Origin: Candidatus Polarisedimenticolia bacterium
Lineage (GTDB): Bacteria > Acidobacteriota > Polarisedimenticolia > Gp22-AA2
Assembly (NCBI GenBank): GCA_036001465.1
Contig: DASYUH010000022.1
Span: 1 to 64,000 of the forward strand
Length of the DNA: 64,000 bases
Reading direction: 5' to 3'
This document shows, piece after piece, positions 9,052-15,748 of the stretch (positions are counted from its first letter, which is position 1; every line of letters starts with the position of its first letter). The translations under genes and the position numbers were made by a program. The notes below the pieces were generated by a model. That model saw only the letters and a program-made list of their open reading frames with translations. It was not told the DNA's origin and made no database searches.

Positions 9052-9081
9052 ATTTCACCACACGTCTTCGCGGGCTGTCAA
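9052..9081 (-). promoter_or_regulatory. promoter upstream of selA
   Basis: On the minus strand TTGACA (9081-9076) is separated by 18 bases from TGAAAT (9057-9052). It runs back to back with the plus-strand promoter at 9093-9122. Transcription would start about 60 bases before the selA start. Confidence 0.5.
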
Positions 9082-9092
9082 AGTTCCGCCTT

Positions 9093-9122
9093 TTGAATTC
9101 GCGGCCCGCGCGACCCTATATT
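9093..9122 (+). promoter_or_regulatory. promoter of the 9184 gene
   Basis: TTGAAT (9093-9098), an 18-base spacer and TATATT (9117-9122). The leader of about 55 bases contains a GC-rich inverted repeat (CCGGGC/GCCCGG) before the TTG start. Confidence 0.55.
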
Positions 9123-9183
9123 CAGTCGGGTCCGAAGCGTCCGGGCATCGCGCCCGGGCCCCCACAGACGAGGGCGCCCGACC

Positions 9184-9816
9184 TTGACCGTCGACGAGGA
9201 AATCCGCCGGCTCGACCTCGAAATCACCAAGCTGAAGATCCAGTTCGACCTCTATTTCACCGGATCGGTCCCGCGGCCGCCCACCAGCCAGCGCGACGCC
9301 CTGGAGAAGCAGGTCAAGCAGATGCAGTTCAACATCAAGTCGGTCGGCGAGAGGTTCCTCTACAACTCGGTGCTGAACAAGTTCAACGCCTATTCCGAGC
9401 TGTGGCTGAAGGGCCTGAGGACCAAGGAGGAGGGGGCGCACCTGCACCCGCTGGCCCGGCGCGCCGCGCATCACTCCGGCGCCTCCGGGGGGCTCACGGG
9501 AGGATCGAACGGCGGCGCGGCGCCGCGGCCGGCCCCCGGCCGGCGGGGCGCCGCGAAGGGGCCCGGCAAGCCCCCCGAGTCCTGGCGCATCCCGACCTCC
9601 GGGAAGGACGAGAAGACCCTGCGGAATCTCTACGAGACCTTCATCGCCGCCAAGGACCAGGTCGGGGACCGGAAGAAGCCCTCGTTCGACTCCTTCGCGC
9701 GCGAGATCGCCCGTCACACCGCCACCATCAAGGGCCGGGTCGATTGTGAGCAGATCGACTTTAAGATATACTCCAACGACAACAAGGTCAGCATCAAGGC
9801 CAAGCCCTTGAAGTAG
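9184..9816 (+). CDS. conserved cytoplasmic protein of unknown function (MXAN_5187-C-like)
   Basis: The 210-residue protein starts at TTG. The N-terminal 85 residues are helical and charged (EEIRRLDLEITKLKIQFDLY), followed by a Gly/Ala/Pro/Arg-rich linker (about 95-135). A C-terminal module follows (about 140-205: DEKTLRNLYETFIAAKDQVG to FKIYSNDNKVSIKAKPLK). There is no signal peptide or membrane segment. The arrangement reminds me of proteins annotated with an MXAN_5187 C-terminal domain, but I hold this only as a memory-based suggestion. It lies 8 bases upstream of a TPR gene and is probably co-transcribed with it. Confidence 0.6.
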   Translation: MTVDEEIRRLDLEITKLKIQFDLYFTGSVPRPPTSQRDALEKQVKQMQFNIKSVGERFLYNSVLNKFNAYSELWLKGLRTKEEGAHLHPLARRAAHHSGASGGLTGGSNGGAAPRPAPGRRGAAKGPGKPPESWRIPTSGKDEKTLRNLYETFIAAKDQVGDRKKPSFDSFAREIARHTATIKGRVDCEQIDFKIYSNDNKVSIKAKPLK

Positions 9817-9824
9817 GAGGTCGC

Positions 9825-10526
9825 ATGACGGCACGCCCGGCGGCTCGAAACTCCGTTTTGACGGTCGCCCTGGCGGTCCTCGGCGCCCTGTTCCTCCTCT
9901 CCGGATCGACCGCCGCGCTGGCGCAGCCGCCCGAGGCCGAGACGGCCCCGGCCCAGGACGAGCCGGCCCGTGCTCCGGCGCCGGCCCCCGTCGCGGGGCT
10001 CACGCCGATCGACCAGGCGGTCCCCCTCGACTACAAGTCGATCGTCGAGAGGCTCTCCGTCACGCCGAACAACCCGGCCCTCCTCAACGAGCTGGGAAAT
10101 GTCCTGGTGCAGCACGGACGCCTGCAGCAGGCGGTCGTGCAGTACGAGAAGGCGCTGAAGATTCAGCCGGACCTGTCGATCGCCTGGAACAACCTCGGCG
10201 TCGCCCGGACGGCCCAGGGAAAGTTTGCGGACGGGGAGAACGCCTACCGCAGGGCCATCAAGCTGAATCCGGCCTACGCCCTGGCCTACTACAACCTGGG
10301 AGCGAACCTCGACCAGAGGAAAAACTTCGACCAGGCGCTCGTCTACTACCAGAGGGCCATCGAGATCGACCCGGGCCTGCTCGACGTGCGCAACAATCCG
10401 CAGATCGCCACCAACCGCCACATCCCGGAGATCCTGATCCAGTCCTACCTCGACAAGGGGGGCTCGGTCGTCCTGGCGGTCCAGTCGATGTACCCGCCCA
10501 AGCCGAAGAAGAAGCCGAAGCCCTAG
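9825..10526 (+). CDS. exported TPR-repeat protein
   Basis: The 233-residue product has a signal peptide ending near AALA-Q (about residue 33) and an Ala/Pro-rich spacer. About three tetratricopeptide repeats follow (residues 78-185: NPALLNELGNVLVQHGRLQQ, LSIAWNNLGVARTAQGKFAD, ALAYYNLGANLDQRKNFDQA). The C-terminus is Lys/Pro-rich (PPKPKKKPKP). It probably acts as a periplasmic scaffold. The start is an ATG after GTAGGAGGTCGC, overlapping no other gene. Its TAG stop is part of the palindromic element at 10524-10549. Confidence 0.8.
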   Translation: MTARPAARNSVLTVALAVLGALFLLSGSTAALAQPPEAETAPAQDEPARAPAPAPVAGLTPIDQAVPLDYKSIVERLSVTPNNPALLNELGNVLVQHGRLQQAVVQYEKALKIQPDLSIAWNNLGVARTAQGKFADGENAYRRAIKLNPAYALAYYNLGANLDQRKNFDQALVYYQRAIEIDPGLLDVRNNPQIATNRHIPEILIQSYLDKGGSVVLAVQSMYPPKPKKKPKP

Positions 10527-10549
10527 GAGCCTGTCAGGACGGACTCCTA
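10524..10549. repeat. palindromic AGGAGCCTGTC element, copy B, supplying two stop codons
   Basis: The sequence runs from TAGGAG to CTCCTA, with complementary 6-7 bp ends (CTAGGAG at 10523-10529, CTCCTAG at 10544-10550). AGGAGCCTGTC is at 10525-10535. The first TAG ends the plus-strand TPR gene, and the last CTA is the TAG stop of the convergent aldolase gene. Confidence 0.6.
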
Positions 10550-12688
10550 GCGGGGAAACGCCTCCCGCACGCCGCCGTCGACCGGCAGGATGCAACCGGT
10601 CGTCTTGCCGGAGCGATCGGATGCCAGCCACAGCGCCGCCTGCGCCACGTCCTCCGCCAGGACGCGGACCTTGAGCAGGTTCCGCCTGCGGTAGAAGTCC
10701 TCCAGCTGGTCCGCCGGCACGCCGTGGGCCCGGGCCCGCTCCTCGCGCACCGCGTCCGACCACAGGCGCGAATCCTGGAAGACGGCGTCGGGGTTGACGA
10801 TGTTGACGCGGATGCCGTGCTCCCCCGCCTCGATCGCCAGGACGCGGGCGAGCTGCGTCTCGGCCGCCTTGGCGGCGCTGTACGCGCCGAAGTCCTTGCC
10901 GGGCGCCAGGACGTTCTTGGACGCGACGAACACGAGCCCGCCGCCGATCCCCTGGTCCTTCAGAACTCGCAGGGCGGCCCGGGCGACGAGAAAGTGGCCC
11001 GTGGCGTTCACGTCCAGGGACCGCTGCCAGTCCTTCAGGTCCATCCGGTCGATCGGGGCGGAGTGCGCCATGCCGGCGTTGGACACGACGACGTCCACGC
11101 CGCCGTAGGCCAGAACCGTGTCCCGAAACGCCGTCTCGACGCTCGACTCCTCCGCGACGTCCATGCGGAGCCCGATGGCGCGATCGATCCCCTGCGCCTC
11201 GCAGATCTCGCGCGCCACGGCGGCCGCCCTCTCCCCGTCGAGGTCGGTGACCGCGACGTGGCACCCCTCCGCCGCGAACAGGCGGGCGATGGCGCGGCCG
11301 ATGCCGTGGGCCGCGCCGGTCACCAGGGCCACACGACGCGCCAGCTCCTTCTCCGGCGGCGCCAGGCTCAGCTTGTACAGCTCCATCGGCCAGTACTCGA
11401 CGTCGAAGGTGTCCTTGATGTCGAGCGAACGGTACTCGCCGATCCCCTGCGCGGCCCTCATGACGCCGACGGTGTGGTGGTAGATGTCGGCGACGATCCG
11501 CGTGTGCTTCGCGTCCTTCCAGGCCGTCAGCATGCCGACGCCGGGGATCAGGACGACGCGCGGCAGCGGGTCGAGCCGGGGCTCCTTGCCCGTGGCGTGT
11601 TGGCGCACGTACTCCTCGTACCAGGCGGCGTACTGCCGCAGCCCGTCGGAAAGCGCCGCCTTGAGCCCCTCGCTGCCGCCGGGCGTCTCGAGATCGGCCG
11701 GGGGCTCGACGAACAGCGGCCGCGGTTTCGTGTACAGGAGGTGGTCCGGCGTGGCCGGCCCGACCTGGCAGAGATCGCGGGCGCTCCGGGACGACACGAA
11801 CTCCAGGACGTCCTCGCCGTCGTCGAAGCGCAGGATCACGCGCCCGCCGTGTCCCGGGGAGGCCCCCGCGGGCGGCGCCGCGGTCCCGCCCTTTCCCGAC
11901 CCCGCATCCGGCGGACGGCCGCTCAGGAGCCCCCGCAGGAACGGCGCGATGCGGGCCACGACGGCCCGGCGCGCCTCGCGCGGCAGGGGCGTCCGCGCCG
12001 CCGGCCCGAAGACCGCCTTCCCCGCGCCGCGCTGCCGGGCGTGCTCCTCGGCGCGCGTGTTCATCTCGATGGTGGCGTCGTACGACTCCTTCGCGGTCTT
12101 CCCCCAGGTGATGAGCCCGTGCTTCTCCAGCATGACGCAGCGGGCCTTCGGGTGCGTCCGGACCGCCTCGGCGACCTCGCGCGACAGCGCGAAGCCGGGG
12201 CGCCGGTACGGCACCCACACGGCGTCCTGGCCGAACACCGCATCCACCTGCCGCCGGCCGTCCGCGGTGTTCGTCAGGGCCAGGATGGCGTCGGCGTGCG
12301 TGTGGTCGATGTGCGGGTGCGCCACGAACCCGTGCAGGAGCGTCTCGATCGACGGTCGCGGCGACTGCGGTTCCATGAGGGCGTGGACGAGGTAGGCCAC
12401 CATCTCCTCGTCGGACATGGCCCCGCGCTTCTCGAGGGGCTCGAGATCGTCGAGCCGGATCCCTGGAAAGTGCTTCGGCTCGATGCTCTTGAGGTCGGAC
12501 CCGCTCCCCTTGATCCGCATGACGCGGACGCGGCGGCCGCGGAAGTCGGTCTCCTCGTGCTTGATGGAGGTGTTCCCCCCTCCCCAGACGACCAGGTTCG
12601 GGTCCCGGCCGATCAGGCGGGAGCGGTAGACGAGCAGGTCGAGGCCGGACAGGCCGCCGGCTTCCTCATCGCGCCACAGATTCTGCAT
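10547..12688 (-). CDS. bifunctional class II aldolase / short-chain dehydrogenase (rhamnulose-1-phosphate aldolase/lactaldehyde dehydrogenase type)
   Basis: The 713-residue product has an N-terminal class II aldolase/adducin domain (about 1-260, with GGGNTSIK and zinc-site histidines in DHTHADAILALTN). A linker follows, then a C-terminal NAD(P)-dependent SDR domain (about 450-713: GAAHGIG, NAG, and the YSAAK catalytic Tyr/Lys). Known two-domain proteins of this size cleave L-rhamnulose 1-phosphate and oxidise the lactaldehyde formed. No rhamnose isomerase or kinase is adjacent, so the substrate is inferred. A perfect TATAAT lies 8 bases before the ATG, suggesting a leaderless mRNA. The linker (about residues 233-285) is Ala/Gly/Pro-rich. 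Confidence 0.88.
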   Translation of the reverse strand: MQNLWRDEEAGGLSGLDLLVYRSRLIGRDPNLVVWGGGNTSIKHEETDFRGRRVRVMRIKGSGSDLKSIEPKHFPGIRLDDLEPLEKRGAMSDEEMVAYLVHALMEPQSPRPSIETLLHGFVAHPHIDHTHADAILALTNTADGRRQVDAVFGQDAVWVPYRRPGFALSREVAEAVRTHPKARCVMLEKHGLITWGKTAKESYDATIEMNTRAEEHARQRGAGKAVFGPAARTPLPREARRAVVARIAPFLRGLLSGRPPDAGSGKGGTAAPPAGASPGHGGRVILRFDDGEDVLEFVSSRSARDLCQVGPATPDHLLYTKPRPLFVEPPADLETPGGSEGLKAALSDGLRQYAAWYEEYVRQHATGKEPRLDPLPRVVLIPGVGMLTAWKDAKHTRIVADIYHHTVGVMRAAQGIGEYRSLDIKDTFDVEYWPMELYKLSLAPPEKELARRVALVTGAAHGIGRAIARLFAAEGCHVAVTDLDGERAAAVAREICEAQGIDRAIGLRMDVAEESSVETAFRDTVLAYGGVDVVVSNAGMAHSAPIDRMDLKDWQRSLDVNATGHFLVARAALRVLKDQGIGGGLVFVASKNVLAPGKDFGAYSAAKAAETQLARVLAIEAGEHGIRVNIVNPDAVFQDSRLWSDAVREERARAHGVPADQLEDFYRRRNLLKVRVLAEDVAQAALWLASDRSGKTTGCILPVDGGVREAFPR

Positions 12689-12696
12689 GGGCGGCG

Positions 12697-12702
12697 ATTA
12701 TA
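12697..12702 (-). promoter_or_regulatory. -10 box (TATAAT) 8 bases before the aldolase gene
   Basis: A perfect TATAAT on the minus strand at 12702-12697 leaves 8 bases to the ATG at 12688. No clear -35 is seen. Transcription would begin at or next to the start codon. Confidence 0.5.
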
Positions 12703-12751
12703 CCCGCTCTTTCCGTGGCCCCCGGCGGAGGGTCAGCGTATATTCGGGGCG

Positions 12752-13102
12752 ATGCCCCTCACCCCCGATCGCAAAAAGGTGATCCGCCTCGCGGGTCTTG
12801 CCGTGTCGGTCGCGGGCCTCGCCCTGACGCTTCGCGCCTTCATGGGCTTCGTGCGCGCGATGGCCGGCAACACGATCGAGGGCGGACCCGCGCTCATGCG
12901 TTTTCCGGAGTACTACCGGCAGGTGGGCGCCTACTACTCGCGCGGATTCATCACCGGCTTCTTCGCCTGCTACTTTCTCATGATGGTCGCCATCATCATC
13001 GGCACGTGGGTGGACGAGATCCGGCGCACCCGCCGCGCGGCCCGCTCCGCCGAAGCGCCCGCCATCCCGCGCCTCGCCGCGGAGTCCGCGATTCAGAAGT
13101 AG
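12752..13102 (+). CDS. small two-pass membrane protein, unknown
   Basis: The 116-residue product has two hydrophobic stretches: about residues 12-30 (LAGLAVSVAGLALTLRAFMG) and 66-85 (FITGFFACYFLMMVAIIIGT). A basic cytoplasmic tail follows (EIRRTRRAARS). No family is recognised. TATATT at 12739-12744 lies 7 bases before the ATG and no Shine-Dalgarno is visible, so a leaderless transcript is likely. It is divergent from the aldolase gene across 63 bases. Confidence 0.65.
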   Translation: MPLTPDRKKVIRLAGLAVSVAGLALTLRAFMGFVRAMAGNTIEGGPALMRFPEYYRQVGAYYSRGFITGFFACYFLMMVAIIIGTWVDEIRRTRRAARSAEAPAIPRLAAESAIQK

Positions 13103-13145
13103 CCCCCCCGGGAGCCTGCGCCCGTCCGCCCGGTCCCGACCGGCG

Positions 13146-13174
13146 TTGTCACAGCCGGCCCCCGCTGCTAGAAT
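13146..13174 (+). promoter_or_regulatory. promoter giving a leaderless mRNA for the 13181 gene
   Basis: TTGTCA (13146-13151), a 17-base spacer and TAGAAT (13169-13174), then only 6 bases before the ATG. There is no Shine-Dalgarno. Confidence 0.65.
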
Positions 13175-13180
13175 CCGCGC

Positions 13181-14146
13181 ATGTCGCGTCGCGCGCGGGC
13201 CACGGCCCTCCTGATCCTGGCGCACTGCCCCGTGGCCCTGGCGCAGTCGTGGACCGACGCCACGCGATCCCGCATGATCCAGGACGCGCTCAAGATCTCG
13301 CCGCCGGCGCTGCGCGAGATCCTCCTGCGCTACGAGAAGGACCTGGTGCGCGGCATGCTCGACCCGTCGCGCCGCGAAGGGGAGGAGGTCCACTTCCAGC
13401 ACGCCGACGGCCGGAGCGGCCTGGCGGCGGCCGGGACGGACCGCAAGGTGGAGGAGATCCGGGGACTCCTGAAGCAGCGCGCCTCGTTCGCGCGCGTCAC
13501 CTACGAGATGGGGATCCTCGCGCACCTGGTGAGCGACGCGGAATTCCCGCTGAACGCCTCCGACGCCGACCCGCGCGAGCCCCTGTACCGGGACGCCTAC
13601 CGGCGCTACGTCGAGCGCATGCTCGACCGCATCCCGTTCGTCGTCGATCGCGACGAGCCCGCGGCCCTGCGCAAGGGCGACGTCCGCGGGTTCGTCCAGG
13701 GGATCGCCCGTCGCGCCGGAAAGAACTACGCGCTGATCGGGCGGGCGTTCAAGGACGACGGCTCGCCGGTGTCGCCATCCGCCCTGGACGAGCGTTCGGT
13801 GCCGTTCGGCATCACCTCCCTGTCGTATTCCCACGCCACCAGCGACGTCGCCTGGATCTGGAAGCACGTCTGGACGTCGATCCACGGCGACATGAAGGGG
13901 ACGCCGTTCCTCGACGGGCCCCCGCCGGAGAAGGTGCGCGTCCCGCCGCGCCCGCCCAAGACCCGCCGCAAGGCGGCATCCGGGTCCGGCGCGCCGAAGG
14001 CCGGCCCGACGCCGCCCGCGACCGTCGCCGCTCCGTCTGCAAAGTCGTCCCCGTCGCCAGGCCCGGCGCCGTCGCCGGGCCCGACGCCCGCGCGTCCCGC
14101 GCCCAGACCCTCGCCGTCGCCGGCCCCGTCCGGGGGTGGGCGGTGA
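13181..14146 (+). CDS. exported protein of unknown function with proline-rich tail
   Basis: The 321-residue product has a short signal peptide (cleavage near ALAQ, residue 22) and a helical body with conserved-looking His/Asp clusters: residues 110-122 (AHLVSDAEFPLN) and about 210-228 (YSHATSDVAWIWKHVW). These patterns are reminiscent of the mostly alpha-helical zinc phospholipase C/P1-nuclease fold, but the match is weak and I do not assert it. The last 80 residues are Pro/Ser/Ala-rich (PSPGPAPSPGPTPARPAPRP). The gene overlaps purH by 4 bases (GTGA), so the two are translationally coupled. That links expression, not necessarily function. Confidence 0.65.
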   Translation: MSRRARATALLILAHCPVALAQSWTDATRSRMIQDALKISPPALREILLRYEKDLVRGMLDPSRREGEEVHFQHADGRSGLAAAGTDRKVEEIRGLLKQRASFARVTYEMGILAHLVSDAEFPLNASDADPREPLYRDAYRRYVERMLDRIPFVVDRDEPAALRKGDVRGFVQGIARRAGKNYALIGRAFKDDGSPVSPSALDERSVPFGITSLSYSHATSDVAWIWKHVWTSIHGDMKGTPFLDGPPPEKVRVPPRPPKTRRKAASGSGAPKAGPTPPATVAAPSAKSSPSPGPAPSPGPTPARPAPRPSPSPAPSGGGR

Positions 14147-15738
14147 GCCGACCCGGGGGCCGGAAACGCGCGCTCATCAGCGTGTACGACAAGACGGGCG
14201 TCGTGGACCTGGCGCGCGAGCTGGCGGAGCTCGGCCACACCCTCCTGTCCTCGGGAGGAACGGCGGCCGCCCTGAAGAAGGCCGGCGTGGCCGTGGTCGA
14301 GATCGCCCACTACACCGGGCAGCCCGAGATCCTCGAGGGGCGCGTCAAGACGCTCCATCCGAAAGTGCACGGAGGGATCCTCGCCGATCTGACGAAGGAG
14401 TCGCACCGGAACGACCTGGCGCGCTCGGGAATCGAGCCGATCGGGCTCGTGATCGTGAACCTCTATCCATTCCGGGACGTCGCGGCGCGCCCCGGGTCGC
14501 GGCTGGACGAGGTGATCGAGATGATCGACGTCGGCGGCCCGGCCATGGTGCGCGCCGCCGCCAAGAACCACCGCCACGTCGGCGTCGTCGTCGATCCATC
14601 CGACTACCCGGAGCTGCTGCGCGAGCTGCGGGCGGACGGCGCGCTGAGCGACGCGACCCGCCTTCGGCTCGCGGTCAAGGCGTTCGCCCACACCGCCTCC
14701 TACGATGCGGCGATCCAGGCGGAGCTCGCCGGCCGGCTGGCCGCAGGATCGGACCGGCCCTCCGGCGCGCCCCCCTCGGCGGGATCGCGGCCGGGCTTCC
14801 CGGAGCGGCTCGTGCTCGAGGGGCGCCTTCTTCAGGAGCTGCGCTACGGCGAGAATCCCCACCAGCGCGGGGCGCTCTACGCCGGCACCGAGGTCGCCCC
14901 CGGCTCCGTGGCCGCCGCCCGGCAGCTCCAGGGCAAGGAGCTGTCGTTCAACAACATCATCGACCTGGACTCCGCCTGGCGGGCCGTCAACGAGTTCGAC
15001 GCTCCGGCGGCGGTGATCGTCAAGCACAACAATCCGTGCGGCGCGGCGGTCGGCGCGACTCTCAAGGAGGCGTTCATCAAGGCGCGGCAGTGCGACCCGA
15101 CCTCGGCGTTCGGAGGGATCACGGCATTCAATCGCCCCCTCGACGGGTCCGCCGCCACGGAGGCGGCCGCCACCTTCTTGGAGTGCCTGATCGCGCCCGG
15201 ATTCGAGGCCGCGGCGCTCGACGCCCTCGCCGAGAAGAAGGGACTGCGGGTGATGGAGGCCGGCTCCGGCGACCGGTTCAGCGGGCTGGACGTGCGCCGC
15301 GTGACGGGAGGCTATCTGGTGCAGGACTGGGACGACGCCGCGACCGACATGACCGCGGCGCGGGTCGTCACGAAACGCGCACCGACCGCCTCCGAGCTGC
15401 AGGCGCTGGATTTCGCCTGGCGGGTGGCGCGGCACGTCAAGTCCAACGCCATCGTCCTGGCGCGCGCCGACCGCACCATCGGGATCGGCGCCGGGCAGAT
15501 GAGCCGCGTCGACTCGGTCCGCCTGGCCGTGATGAAATCGCTCCAGACCCCCCGGGGCGCCGTGCTGGCGAGCGACGCGTTCTTCCCGTTCCGGGACGGC
15601 CTCGACGAGGCCGCCCGGGCCGGCATCACGGCGGTGGCGCAGCCGGGCGGCTCGGTGAAAGACAGCGAGGTGATCGCCGCCGCGGACGAGAACGGCCTGG
15701 CGATGGTCCTGACCGGCACGCGTCACTTCCGGCACTGA
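14143..15738 (+). CDS. purH: bifunctional AICAR transformylase / IMP cyclohydrolase
   Basis: PurH carries out the last two steps of IMP synthesis. The 531-residue length is normal. The N-terminal MGS-like cyclohydrolase domain is residues 1-200 (RALISVYDKTGVVDLARELA, GRVKTLHPKVHGGIL, NLYPF). The AICARFT domain begins near 210 with RYGENPHQRGA and holds the catalytic KHNNPCG and SDAFFPF segments, ending GTRHFRH. The start is a GTG sharing bases with the TGA of the preceding gene. It is the only purine-biosynthesis gene in the window. Confidence 0.95.
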   Translation: MSRPGGRKRALISVYDKTGVVDLARELAELGHTLLSSGGTAAALKKAGVAVVEIAHYTGQPEILEGRVKTLHPKVHGGILADLTKESHRNDLARSGIEPIGLVIVNLYPFRDVAARPGSRLDEVIEMIDVGGPAMVRAAAKNHRHVGVVVDPSDYPELLRELRADGALSDATRLRLAVKAFAHTASYDAAIQAELAGRLAAGSDRPSGAPPSAGSRPGFPERLVLEGRLLQELRYGENPHQRGALYAGTEVAPGSVAAARQLQGKELSFNNIIDLDSAWRAVNEFDAPAAVIVKHNNPCGAAVGATLKEAFIKARQCDPTSAFGGITAFNRPLDGSAATEAAATFLECLIAPGFEAAALDALAEKKGLRVMEAGSGDRFSGLDVRRVTGGYLVQDWDDAATDMTAARVVTKRAPTASELQALDFAWRVARHVKSNAIVLARADRTIGIGAGQMSRVDSVRLAVMKSLQTPRGAVLASDAFFPFRDGLDEAARAGITAVAQPGGSVKDSEVIAAADENGLAMVLTGTRHFRH

Positions 15739-15748
15739 ACGCCGTGGC

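Noticed and set aside
12715-14142. In-frame extension upstream of purH of about 476 codons
   Set aside because: It runs through two other genes in a different frame. PurH has its normal N-terminus at GTG 14143, with a coupled stop/start.
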